From the NCBI RefSeq assembly GCF_009712475.1, contig NZ_VCJO01000005.1:62001-126000 (forward strand): 64,000 nucleotides of DNA. Reading direction: 5' to 3'. This DNA comes from Micromonospora sp. CP22 (GTDB taxonomy: Bacteria > Actinomycetota > Actinomycetes > Mycobacteriales > Micromonosporaceae). The translations under genes and the position numbers were made by a program. Shown piece after piece: positions 43,592 through 52,142 of the stretch. The notes under the pieces were generated by a model that worked only from the letters and a program-made list of their open reading frames with translations, searched no databases and had not been told where the DNA came from. Each line of letters opens with the position of its first letter. Position 1 is the stretch's first letter.

Positions 43592-44272
43592 TCAGACGCC
43601 GGAAACGGAGCGGATCCAGGCACGGTTGTACGCGACGCTGCCGTAGTTCTGGATGCTCTGGCCGTCGGCGGTGGAGGCCACCCCGACCTGCTGGCCGTTG
43701 TAGAACTGCGGGCCGCCCGAGTCGCCGCGCCACGCGTTGCCGTTGATCCGGGTGCTCCGGATCGCCTGCCCGCCGTACGCGTCGGTCACGCTCGTGCTGG
43801 TGACCCGGACGCTCGCGGTCTTGAGCTGGGTCGACGCCGAGCAGCCGCTGTAGCAGGTCATGCCCCAGCCGTAGATCGAGTTCGTCGAGTTGATCGGCGG
43901 GTTGCTGGAGGCCAGCGTGACGTAGCTGGTGCTCACCGAGCTGGACAGCCGCATCAGCGCCAGGTCGTACCGGCTGTAGGTGGCGCTGACCGTGCGGGTG
44001 ACGCCGCCGGAGGAGCGGTTGACGCTGCCGACCCGTACCGACATCGTGCCGCCGAGGCAGTGCCGCGCGGTGAGCACCCACTGCGACGCGATGATCGTGC
44101 CGGAGCAGGTGAACGAGCCGTTGCTGAAGACCGCGGCGGCCCACGGCGCGGAGGAGACGGTGCCGCCGCCGATGATGTAGGGGGTGACGGGCGAGGCGAC
44201 GGCGCCGGAGCTGGCGCCGAGCACGCCGGCCATGGCGGTGGCGAAGACCGCGATCAGGGATCTGATGCGCAT
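43592..44272 (-). CDS. Secreted trypsin-like serine protease (S1 family)
   Basis: 226 residues. Signal peptide 1 to about 27 (LIAVFATAMAGVLGASSGAVA), a very short propeptide, then IIGG at 33-36 as the mature N-terminus. The catalytic triad is complete: His71 in LTARHC, Asp103 in YDLALM, Ser185 in GDSGGP. Cys56 and Cys72 form the usual His-loop disulphide; CYSGC is a second cysteine pair. It is probably exported and active after removal of the short propeptide. ATG at 44272 follows GGAGGG-like purines. Monocistronic. Confidence 0.92.
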   Translation of the reverse strand: MRIRSLIAVFATAMAGVLGASSGAVASPVTPYIIGGGTVSSAPWAAAVFSNGSFTCSGTIIASQWVLTARHCLGGTMSVRVGSVNRSSGGVTRTVSATYSRYDLALMRLSSSVSTSYVTLASSNPPINSTNSIYGWGMTCYSGCSASTQLKTASVRVTSTSVTDAYGGQAIRSTRINGNAWRGDSGGPQFYNGQQVGVASTADGQSIQNYGSVAYNRAWIRSVSGV

Positions 44273-44710
44273 CGGAGGGCTCCTTCGGGGTGCACATGAC
44301 CCGGGTTCGCCGGGCCGACCTGTGGCGGCGGACGGGGGTTATCCGCCACCCGGGACGTCGCTAAATCGACATCTGACGATGTACCGTAGGGCCCGGTAGG
44401 GTGTTTCACAAGAGGTTCATTGGAACAACTCGATGTAACAGTTGGATTTCCCGTGGCCGGTCGGACGCGCGACCGGTGGCGCGCCCCGCTGCGCTGGTCG
44501 TGAACCGGGCCGACCGGGGTCGGCCGGCAACAAAGCCGTATCGAGATCGCAACGAACCTGTATCGGTGGCGTTCGGCCCGAACAGGTAGGGTCGAGCGGC
44601 ACTCCGGCGGCGTCCGGCCGGTGCGGCTGGCGCGGCATCTGCCAGGTAGGCTGGCTGCGCTCGCCCGTTGTGGGTCGGCACCCAACTGCGTACACAGTCA
44701 GGAGTGCCCA
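44273..44710. other. Intergenic region upstream of purS
   Basis: 438 bp with no supported gene between the divergent protease gene and purSQL. An AT-richer patch near 44360-44450 contains the short inverted repeat acatc/gatgt and may hold the protease promoter. Near purS there are TAGGGT and TAGGCT hexamers and a perfect ggccgacc/ggtcggcc palindrome at about 44508-44525. I cannot assign the purS promoter with confidence. Confidence 0.4.
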
Positions 44711-44974
44711 GTGCCTCGCGTCGTCGTCGACGTCATGCTCAAGCCCGAGATCCTCGATCCTCAGGGCCAGGCCGTCGCAAACGCGCTGCCCCGGCTCGGC
44801 GTCAACGACGTCGCCTCGGTACGGATCGGCAGGCGGATCGAGATCGACTTCACCGGTGAACCGGACCTGGACCGGGCCCGGGAGATCGCCGACAAGCTGC
44901 TCGCGAACCCGGTCATCGAGGACTTCACGGTCCGCCTGGTCGAGGCCGACGAGCCCGTGGAAGCCCGGCCGTGA
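44711..44974 (+). CDS. purS: Phosphoribosylformylglycinamidine synthase subunit PurS
   Basis: 87 residues. Small dimeric subunit that joins PurQ and PurL in FGAM synthesis. It shows [36 protein letters not shown] and [22 protein letters not shown] at 44711 follows AGGAG. Its TGA overlaps the GTG of purQ by four bases. Confidence 0.95.
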   Translation: MPRVVVDVMLKPEILDPQGQAVANALPRLGVNDVASVRIGRRIEIDFTGEPDLDRAREIADKLLANPVIEDFTVRLVEADEPVEARP

Positions 44975-45654
44975 CCGCCCGGATCGGTGTGGTGACGTTC
45001 CCCGGTTCGCTGGACGACGGGGACGCGGCCCGAGCCGTACGGATCGCCGGTGCCGAACCGGTCCGCCTCTGGCACGGTGAGCCGGAGTTGCACGGGGTGG
45101 ACGCGGTCGTCCTGCCCGGTGGCTTCTCCTACGGCGACTACCTGCGTTGCGGTGCCATCGCCCGGTTCGCGCCGGTGATGGAGAAGGTGGTCGACGCCGC
45201 CGGTGCGGGTATGCCCGTGCTGGGCATCTGCAACGGCTTCCAGATCCTCTGCGAGGCCCACCTGCTGCCCGGGGCGCTCACCCGCAACCAGCACCTGCAC
45301 TTCCGTAACCGCGATCAGATCCTGCGCATCGAGGCGACCGGCACCGCCTGGACGAACGCGTTCCAGCCGGGTCAGGAGGTGCTGATCCCGGTCAAGAACG
45401 GCGAGGGTTGCTACGTCGCCGACCCGGCCACGCTGGACGCGCTTGAGGCCGAGGGTCGGGTCGTCGCGCGCTACGTCGGCGGCAACCCCAACGGGTCGCA
45501 GCGGGACATCGCCGCGATCACCAACCAGGCCGGCAACGTGGTCGGCATCATGCCGCATCCCGAGCACGCGGTGGAGGCGCTCACCGGCCCCTCCCTCGAC
45601 GGCATCGGCTTCTTCACCTCGGTGCTCAAGCACCTGGTGGGGGCCCCGGCGTGA
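44971..45654 (+). CDS. purQ: Phosphoribosylformylglycinamidine synthase subunit PurQ (glutaminase)
   Basis: 227 residues, class I glutamine amidotransferase. Nucleophile Cys87 in VLGICNGFQ, His/Glu in MPHPEHAVE near the C-terminus, and [15 protein letters not shown]. It releases ammonia from glutamine for PurL. GTG at 44971 overlaps purS (GTGA). purL starts 67 bp after the purQ stop, in the same operon. Confidence 0.96.
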   Translation: MTARIGVVTFPGSLDDGDAARAVRIAGAEPVRLWHGEPELHGVDAVVLPGGFSYGDYLRCGAIARFAPVMEKVVDAAGAGMPVLGICNGFQILCEAHLLPGALTRNQHLHFRNRDQILRIEATGTAWTNAFQPGQEVLIPVKNGEGCYVADPATLDALEAEGRVVARYVGGNPNGSQRDIAAITNQAGNVVGIMPHPEHAVEALTGPSLDGIGFFTSVLKHLVGAPA

Positions 45655-45721
45655 CCGTCCGCGGCGGGATCATCGGTCGGCTCACCCGCCCGTCGGGCGG
45701 CGAGCGCAACAAGGAGACGTC

Positions 45722-48514
45722 ATGACCACGCATCCGGACCCGGTACGGGAGGACCCGGAGGCGGTCCCGGCGCAGTCGCAGGCGGCTGCCGTTCCGTCGG
45801 CCGCCCCGGCCCGGCACGCCGCCGTCGCGGAGGCCACCGACTGGGCCGATGGGACAGACACCGTGCCCCGTGCCGCCAGCACCCCGGAAGAACTCCAGCC
45901 GTACGCCGAACTGGGGCTCCGCGACGACGAGTACGACCGCATCCGGCAGATCCTGGGCCGCCGGCCGACCCAGTCCGAGCTGGCGATGTACTCGATCATG
46001 TGGAGCGAGCACTGCTCCTACAAGTCCAGCAAGGTGCACCTGCGGCAGTTCGGCGAGAAGGCGCCACCGAGCGACCGGCTGCTCGCCGGCATCGGCGAGA
46101 ACGCCGGTGTCGTACGGATCTCCGACGAACTCGCCGTGACCTTCAAGGTCGAGTCGCACAACCACCCGAGCTTCGTCGAGCCGTACCAGGGTGCGGCGAC
46201 CGGTGTCGGCGGCATCGTCCGCGACATCCTCGCCATGGGCGCGCGTCCGGTGGCGGTGATGGACCCGCTGCGCTTCGGTGCCGCCGACCACCCCGACACC
46301 GCCCGGGTGCTGCCCGGTGTGGTCGCCGGTGTCGGTGGTTACGGCAACTGCCTCGGCCTGCCCAACATCGGTGGTGAGGTGGTCTTCGACCCCTGCTACC
46401 AGGGCAACCCGCTGGTCAACGCGCTCTGCCTCGGCGTGCTGCCGGTCGAGCGGCTCCAGAAGAAGGACGCCACCGGCCCCGGCAACGTGGTGGTGCTGAT
46501 GGGCGCCAAGACCGGCCGGGACGGCATCGGCGGCGTGTCGGTGCTCGCCAGCGCGACCTTCACCGAGGGCAGCGAGAAGCGCCGCCCGTCGGTGCAGGTG
46601 GGCGACCCGTTCATGGAGAAGCTGCTGATCGAGGCATGCCTGGAGCTGTACGACGCCGAGCTGGTCGTCGGCATCCAGGACCTCGGTGGCGCCGGTCTGA
46701 CCTGCGCCCTGACCGAGACGGCGGCCTCCGCCGGCACCGGCATGCGGGTGTGGCTGGAGCGGGTACCGCTGCGCGAGCCCTCGATGGAGCCGCACGAGAT
46801 CCTGGCCAGCGAGTCCCAGGAGCGGATGCTGCTGGTCGTCGCGCCGGAGAAGCTGGAGGCGGTGCTCAAGACGGCCGAGAAGTGGGGCGTCTGGGCCACC
46901 GCGATCGGCGAGGTGACCGCCCCGGAGCCGGACGGTGCGCCGGGTCGGCTGCGCATCACCTGGCGGGACCACCTGGTGGTGGACGTACCGCCGGGCTCGC
47001 TGGTGGACGACGGGCCGGTCTACGCCCGTCCGATGCGCGAGCCGGCGGACCTGATCCTGCTCCAGGCCGACCGGGCGGAGACGCTGCCCCGGCCGAACGA
47101 CCCGGACACGCTGCGCGAGACCGTGCTGCGCATGATCGCGTCACCCAACCTCTGCGACAAGACCTGGGTGACCGAGCAGTACGACCGCTACGTGCTGGGC
47201 AACACCGTGCTCGCCCAGCCGGAGGACTCGGGCGTGATCCGCATCGACGAGCGCACCGGGCTGGGCGTGGCGCTGTCGGTGGACGGCAACGGCCGGTACG
47301 CCCGGCTCGACCCGTACCAGGGCGCCAAGCTGGCGCTGGCCGAGGCGTACCGGAACGTGGCGGTCACCGGCGCGACCCCGATCGCGGTCACCGACTGCCT
47401 GAACTTCGGCTCGCCGGAGGACCCGGGCGTGATGTGGCAGTTCGCCGAGGCCGTACGCGGCCTGGCCGACGGCTGCGCCGAACTGGGCATCCCGGTGACC
47501 GGCGGCAACGTCAGCTTCTACAACCAGACCGGGGCGGCGGCCATCCACCCGACGCCGGTCGTCGGTGTGCTCGGCGTGCTGGACAACGTGGCCGACCGGG
47601 TGGCGTCCGGCTTCGTGCCGCGTCCCGGCGGCGACCACGATCAGATCTTCCTGCTCGGCGAGACGCACGTGGAACTCTCCGGCTCGGAGTGGGCCTGGGT
47701 GACCCACCAGCACCTCGGTGGGGTACCCCCGCAGGTCGACCTGGCGCGGGAGAAGCAACTCGCCGGTCTGCTGGCCGACGCCGCCCGGGTCGGGCACCTC
47801 AGCTCCGCGCACGACCTCTCCGACGGCGGTCTCGCCCAGAGCCTGGTGGAGTCCTGCCTGCGGCACGGCGTCGGGGCCCGGATCGCGGTGCCGGAGCGTT
47901 TCGAGGGCACCTCGATGCCGTTCGTGTTCCTGTTCAGCGAGTCCGCCGGTCGGGTGCTCGTCTCGGTGCCACGCGGCCACGAGAAGGCGTTCACCGCGCT
48001 CTGCGGTGAGCACGGCGTGCCGTGGGAGCTGATCGGCGTCACCGACCCGACGGGCGGTGCGCTGGAGGTGCACGGTCAGTTCCGGATCGGCCTGGACGAG
48101 TTGCGCGAGGCGCACACCGGCACGCTGCCGGCCCTCTTCGGCGGCGTGCAGCCGTTCGAGGTGACCGCACCGGCGGAGGTCGAGGACGTCGTCGACGTGC
48201 CGACCACCGACCTGGACGCCGACTCGCCGACCGACAGTGCCGTCGAGCCGACCGGCTTCGCCGTCGAGTCGACCGGACTGGCACCGACCGACGAGCCAGC
48301 CACCGACGACGAGCAGGCCGTCGACGGCGAGCAGGCCGAGTCGGCCCCGGAGACGACCGAGCAGACGCCGGACCGGTCGGCTGGTCGGGCCGTCCCGCCG
48401 GTGCGTACCGAACGTGTCGAGTCGGCCGAGACCGCGGACCCGGCGCCGCCGGTCAGCTCCGCCGGGGTGGAGGCTCCGCAGCAGGGTGACACCGAGCAGC
48501 CCGACGAGCGCTGA
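45722..48514 (+). CDS. purL: Phosphoribosylformylglycinamidine synthase subunit PurL, with long extensions
   Basis: 930 residues. The central PurL body is normal: [52 protein letters not shown] and a second AIRS-like half with [12 protein letters not shown] and [12 protein letters not shown]. It makes FGAM from FGAR, ATP and ammonia supplied by PurQ. It is unusual in having about 60 extra N-terminal residues and about 120 residues after [11 protein letters not shown] that are acidic, Thr/Glu/Pro-rich and probably disordered. ATG at 45722 follows AAGGAGACG. The body is conserved, so the tail is an addition. Confidence 0.95.
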   Translation: MTTHPDPVREDPEAVPAQSQAAAVPSAAPARHAAVAEATDWADGTDTVPRAASTPEELQPYAELGLRDDEYDRIRQILGRRPTQSELAMYSIMWSEHCSYKSSKVHLRQFGEKAPPSDRLLAGIGENAGVVRISDELAVTFKVESHNHPSFVEPYQGAATGVGGIVRDILAMGARPVAVMDPLRFGAADHPDTARVLPGVVAGVGGYGNCLGLPNIGGEVVFDPCYQGNPLVNALCLGVLPVERLQKKDATGPGNVVVLMGAKTGRDGIGGVSVLASATFTEGSEKRRPSVQVGDPFMEKLLIEACLELYDAELVVGIQDLGGAGLTCALTETAASAGTGMRVWLERVPLREPSMEPHEILASESQERMLLVVAPEKLEAVLKTAEKWGVWATAIGEVTAPEPDGAPGRLRITWRDHLVVDVPPGSLVDDGPVYARPMREPADLILLQADRAETLPRPNDPDTLRETVLRMIASPNLCDKTWVTEQYDRYVLGNTVLAQPEDSGVIRIDERTGLGVALSVDGNGRYARLDPYQGAKLALAEAYRNVAVTGATPIAVTDCLNFGSPEDPGVMWQFAEAVRGLADGCAELGIPVTGGNVSFYNQTGAAAIHPTPVVGVLGVLDNVADRVASGFVPRPGGDHDQIFLLGETHVELSGSEWAWVTHQHLGGVPPQVDLAREKQLAGLLADAARVGHLSSAHDLSDGGLAQSLVESCLRHGVGARIAVPERFEGTSMPFVFLFSESAGRVLVSVPRGHEKAFTALCGEHGVPWELIGVTDPTGGALEVHGQFRIGLDELREAHTGTLPALFGGVQPFEVTAPAEVEDVVDVPTTDLDADSPTDSAVEPTGFAVESTGLAPTDEPATDDEQAVDGEQAESAPETTEQTPDRSAGRAVPPVRTERVESAETADPAPPVSSAGVEAPQQGDTEQPDER

Positions 48515-48569
48515 GGCGTTGGCCGCGGCCGTGTTCGCCCAACCCGGATCGGGCGTCCGGTTCGACTGA
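48486..48569 (+). pseudogene. Detached N-terminal segment of the ComB-family gene, ended by in-frame TGA
   Basis: From GTG 48486 the frame reads [20 protein letters not shown] then GSGVRFD and stops at TGA 48567-48569. It is in the same frame as the ComB-family gene that follows, and GLAGAAELS continues directly after the stop. In relatives the segment VRFxWG is continuous, so TGG to TGA is the simplest explanation. Confidence 0.6.
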
Positions 48570-48605
48570 GGGCTGGCGGGCGCGGCCGAACTCAGCCGGG
48601 TCTGC

Positions 48606-49274
48606 GTGGCACTGGTGGTGGTGGACGTGTTGTCGTTCACCACCACCGTCGAGGTCGCGGTGGGGCGGGGCATGCGCGTACACCCCTTTCCCTGGGGTGA
48701 GCAGGCCGCCGCCTACGCGCGTCGAGTCGGTGCGGTGGCCGCGACCGGCCGCCGACAGGTCACCCGCGAACACCCGTGGTCGCTGTCGCCGGCCGCGCTG
48801 AGCCAGGCACCTGTGGTGCGTGACCTGGTGCTGCCGTCGCCCAACGGGTCGGCCATCAGCGCCGCCGCCAGCGCCACCGGGCTACCGGTGGTCGCGGCCA
48901 ACCTGCGCAACGCCCGCGCCGTCGGGCGTTGGCTGATCGACCAGGGGTACGGCTCGACGACCGCCCCGATCGGCGTGGTGGCCGCCGGTGAGCGGTGGGC
49001 GGACGGCTCGTTGCGCCCGTCGGTGGAGGACCAGCTCGGTGCGGCCAGCGTGCTCGACGCCCTCTCCGGTGCACCCGGTGGTCTCTCCGTGGAGGCGGCC
49101 GTGGCACTGGCCGCGCTGGCCAGCATTCCGGACGTACCGGCGGCGATCCGTGGCTGTGTCTCCGGTCGGGAGCTGATCGAGGGCGGCTTCGCCGAGGACG
49201 TCGAGATCGCGGTACGCCTCGACGCCTCCACCGTCGTTCCGCTGCTCCGTCAGGGCGTCTTCACCGCAGCCTGA
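48606..49274 (+). CDS. 2-phosphosulfolactate phosphatase-like protein (ComB family), N-terminally interrupted
   Basis: 222 residues from GTG 48606 (MALVVVDVLSFTTTVEVAVG). The ComB body is otherwise intact: LVLPSPNGSAISAAAS, NARAVGRWLI, VVAAGERWADGSLRPSVEDQ, LGAASVLDAL and a C-terminal DVEIAVRLD. ComB-family enzymes remove phosphate from 2-phosphosulfolactate; the actinobacterial members near purL are unproven. The first beta strand and the conserved Trp lie upstream of an in-frame TGA at 48567, so this CDS may be a truncated or dead product. There is no good ribosome site before 48606. Confidence 0.6.
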   Translation: MALVVVDVLSFTTTVEVAVGRGMRVHPFPWGEQAAAYARRVGAVAATGRRQVTREHPWSLSPAALSQAPVVRDLVLPSPNGSAISAAASATGLPVVAANLRNARAVGRWLIDQGYGSTTAPIGVVAAGERWADGSLRPSVEDQLGAASVLDALSGAPGGLSVEAAVALAALASIPDVPAAIRGCVSGRELIEGGFAEDVEIAVRLDASTVVPLLRQGVFTAA

Positions 49275-49354
49275 CCACTGCTGTCCACAGCCGACTGTCG
49301 CGCCCGGCGCGATGTGCGGCAGCGGGCGTTCACCCACTGCCGCCTTGCGTCCGA

Positions 49355-51460
49355 CTAGTCGTCCAGCCAGTCCAGGCGACGACCGCTGCGGTCCTGGGGT
49401 GCGGCGTCGGGCCGAGCATGGCCGGCCTGTGCCGGGTCGCCGTATCCGCCGCCCTGGCCGTAGCCACCCTGGTCGTAGCCACCGTCGTAGCCGCGCTGGC
49501 GTGGCGGCTCCTGGCCGTAGCCGCCTCCGGCCGGGTCGGTTCCGTAACCGCCCTGGTCGTAGCCACCATGTCCGGGCGCGTCCTGGCCGTACCCGCCGGC
49601 CGGGCCGCCGTACCCGCCCTGACCGTACGAGCTGTCGTAGCTGGTGTTGTCGTAGCCGCCGCGCTGATGCCCGGACTCCTGGCCGTATCCGCCGCCCGGT
49701 GCCGCGCCGTAGCCACCGCCGGACTGAGCCGGAGGGTAGCCGTGGTTCGGGTCGGCCTGTCCGTAGCCGCCGCCCGGCTCACCATCGCCGTAGCCGCGGG
49801 TCGGTTCGCTCTGGCCGTAGCCGGCCGGCTCGCCTTGGCCGTAGCCCCGGGTCGGATCACTCTGGCCGTAGCCGGCCTCACCTCGCCCGTATCCGCCCGG
49901 CTCGCCCTGGCCGTAGCCCGGCGCGGCCTCCGGCTGGTACATGCCGGTGGCGTACGGGTCGGCGGGAGCCGGGTAGGTGGTCTCCTCGCCCTTGTAGCGG
50001 CCGGTCGGCTCGTCGTACCGGTCGCCGTAGCCGGCGGCTCCACCGGCCGGGGGGTAGTCCGGGCCGGCGTTGCCGGCGCCGTAGTCGCGGCTGCCGTAGC
50101 CACCGCCGGACGACGGGCCGGTTCCGTACCCGCTGCCGGAGGACGGAGCGTTGCCGTAGCCGCCACCCGACGAGGGGGCGTTGCCGTAGCCGGATGCGCC
50201 GTAACCGCCCGGCTCGTCGCCGTAGCCGCCACCAGCACCGGACCAGCCGCCCGGCCCACTCGCGGCACCGTAGGGCTGCGGCGGTGCGCCGTACGGGTCC
50301 GGCGGCACGTCGTCCACGACCGGCTGGTGCATCATCGTCGGCGCGTTTGCCAGTCCGGGGCCGCCGACCATTGTCGGGTCCGGCGCGGCGCCCACCCGGT
50401 TCACCACCCTGGTCTGGTCGTCCGCACCGGCGAAGGAGCCGCGGGCCGCCGGGACCGCGCCGGCCGGAGCACCGGCGGGAACATCACCGTCGGGCTCGCC
50501 GTCCTCGTTCTCCTTGCGCTTCATCCAGAGCAGCACGATCGTGCCGACACCGACGGCCACGAACAGGCCGCCCAGCAGAATGAGCAGCCAGTTGCCGAAG
50601 CCGCCGGAGTCCTCGTTGGAGGCCGGGGCCTGGGCGGCGGCGCTCTCGGCGGGGGTTTCCTCCTCGCCGAGTTCCTCCTCGAACGGATCCTCGGTCGGCA
50701 CCGCCGACTCGCTCGCCGACGGGCTGGCGCTCGGGCTCTCCGAGGCGGCCGCGATCGGGAGGGTGATCCGTCGTCCGGTGATGCTCTGCCCGGCGTTGGC
50801 GGTGAAGCTCACGAGTCCCGTCTGGTTGTTCGCGCTCGCGCCGATGTCGATCCGCCCGGGCGCGATCGGGTTGTCGCTGCTGCCGGTGAATCGGAAGTTG
50901 CCGTCGCCGTTGGTGCTGGTGTCCCGTTGCTTGCCGGCGCTGTCCTTGAGCAGGACGTACGCCCCCGCAACCGCCTCACCGGCCTGGTTGACGACCTTGC
51001 CGGAGATCGACCGCACCGTCTGCGGTGCCTGCGTCGTCGGCGGTGGCGGCGGGGCTGCCGCGCCGACCAGGGTGACATTCGTGCTCCGGCTCTGTTCGCC
51101 GGTGGCGTCCACGGCCTTGACCGTGATCGTGGCCTGCCCGTCGGCCGCGTCCCCCGCCAGCTGGAAGGTCGCCTGGAAGTTGCCGTTCTCGTTCAGGCCA
51201 CCCTGGCTGCATCCGTCGACGCAGGTGAGCTTGGGGTTGTTGGAGCTCACCGTGACGTCGGCGGGATTATCGTCTGTGACGCGGATCGAGTAGCGAACGA
51301 CTGTGGTCTTACCGGCCTCGACCCTGCTCGGGGAGGCGGACACGTTGTTCACGCTGGGGGCGGCGATGGCGGGTGTGGCTGGGACGGCGAGCAGGGCGCT
51401 GATCGTCAGCGCCACGACCACACCGGCCCGCTTGTGCCAGGCTCGTCGGTGTGTTGACAC
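49355..51460 (-). CDS. Single-pass surface protein with long GYGQ-rich cytosolic tail
   Basis: 701 residues from GTG 51460. Signal peptide about 1-33, an Ig-like extracellular region (SVNNVSASPSRVEAGKTTVV), a CarboxypepD_reg-like module (GKVVNQAGEAVAGAYVLLKD), a Ser/Glu linker and one membrane helix at about 287-312 followed by KRKE. The remaining 380 residues face the cytosol and are low-complexity Gly/Tyr/Gln/Pro, with GYGQ nine times. Such sequence is typical of disordered, phase-separating tails. The GTG follows GGAAGG. No catalytic domain; function unknown. The gene is divergent from the SCP-like gene. Confidence 0.75.
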   Translation of the reverse strand: MSTHRRAWHKRAGVVVALTISALLAVPATPAIAAPSVNNVSASPSRVEAGKTTVVRYSIRVTDDNPADVTVSSNNPKLTCVDGCSQGGLNENGNFQATFQLAGDAADGQATITVKAVDATGEQSRSTNVTLVGAAAPPPPPTTQAPQTVRSISGKVVNQAGEAVAGAYVLLKDSAGKQRDTSTNGDGNFRFTGSSDNPIAPGRIDIGASANNQTGLVSFTANAGQSITGRRITLPIAAASESPSASPSASESAVPTEDPFEEELGEEETPAESAAAQAPASNEDSGGFGNWLLILLGGLFVAVGVGTIVLLWMKRKENEDGEPDGDVPAGAPAGAVPAARGSFAGADDQTRVVNRVGAAPDPTMVGGPGLANAPTMMHQPVVDDVPPDPYGAPPQPYGAASGPGGWSGAGGGYGDEPGGYGASGYGNAPSSGGGYGNAPSSGSGYGTGPSSGGGYGSRDYGAGNAGPDYPPAGGAAGYGDRYDEPTGRYKGEETTYPAPADPYATGMYQPEAAPGYGQGEPGGYGRGEAGYGQSDPTRGYGQGEPAGYGQSEPTRGYGDGEPGGGYGQADPNHGYPPAQSGGGYGAAPGGGYGQESGHQRGGYDNTSYDSSYGQGGYGGPAGGYGQDAPGHGGYDQGGYGTDPAGGGYGQEPPRQRGYDGGYDQGGYGQGGGYGDPAQAGHARPDAAPQDRSGRRLDWLDD

Positions 51461-51618
51461 GTCCACCGCCTTCCGGACTGACCTCCCCTGACCCGGCGGT
51501 TGTCGGGCGGGAACATCACGGTACGAATACGCCGTCGGCAACTATGCCTTGTCTGGCTGGATCGGCGCGACCCAGGGCCAGCGTGACGGCCAGAGCGGTC
51601 ACGCCGTATCGTCCCGTC

Positions 51619-51981
51619 GTGTCCTCTCCGTACATTAAGTCCGCCTCGATCTCGGCGGCGCTGTCGGCGTTCGATGAGGGGCGTACGCCCGAACGGACGG
51701 TGCTCCGCGCGGCGGTCAGGGCCATGTTGACCCTCCTCGCGGACCGTGTGCCCGGCCGATCGGTGGAGGTGCGTGTCCCACCTTACGGTGCAGTTCAGTG
51801 CGTTCCGGGGCCGCGACACACCCGCGGTACTCCGGCGAACACGGTGGAGATGGATCCGGAAACCTGGCTCAGGTTGGCGACGGGGCGACTCGATTGGGCG
51901 CGGGCGGTCACGGAGGGTCGCGTCAAGGCGAGCGGTACGCGTGCGGACCTGTCCGGGTATCTGCCGCTCGAACTGGAGTGA
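51619..51981 (+). CDS. Sterol-carrier-like (SCP_3 type) small protein
   Basis: 120 residues from GTG 51619 (MSSPYIKSASISAALSAFDE). It carries RTVLRAAVRAMLTLLADRVP, VEVRVPPYGAVQCVPG and the lipid-carrier-like ending ETWLRLATGRLDWARAV with VKASGTRADLSGYLPL. It resembles the sterol carrier family proteins found beside purF in actinobacteria. Role unknown, possibly small-ligand binding. It lies 161 bp upstream of purF in the same direction. Confidence 0.75.
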   Translation: MSSPYIKSASISAALSAFDEGRTPERTVLRAAVRAMLTLLADRVPGRSVEVRVPPYGAVQCVPGPRHTRGTPANTVEMDPETWLRLATGRLDWARAVTEGRVKASGTRADLSGYLPLELE

Positions 51982-52009
51982 CAGGTGAGACTGGATGACA
52001 CAAAGCGGT

Positions 52010-52068
52010 GACAGTGTGACTGTATGTGGCGACATGGATTCGCGTACACTGTCAGGCGACGACAGTGT
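52010..52068 (+). promoter_or_regulatory. Triple GACAGTGT element in the purF leader
   Basis: GACAGTGT occurs at 52010-52017 and 52061-52068 in direct orientation, and inverted (ACACTGTC) at 52046-52053. The last two form an 8-bp palindrome with a 7-bp spacer. A TACACT -10-like hexamer (52045-52050) overlaps the inverted copy. Placement 75-133 bp before the purF start suggests an operator. Confidence 0.45.
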
Positions 52069-52142
52069 GGTCCCGGCCGAGGAGTGCGGAACAACCCCGT
52101 GGGTCCGTCAGGCCAGTCCAGACCAGCAAGAGGGAGCGGCAG

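Noticed and set aside
44273..44710. Purine riboswitch upstream of purSQL
   Set aside because: I could not find the conserved three-way junction core; only short unrelated palindromes are present.
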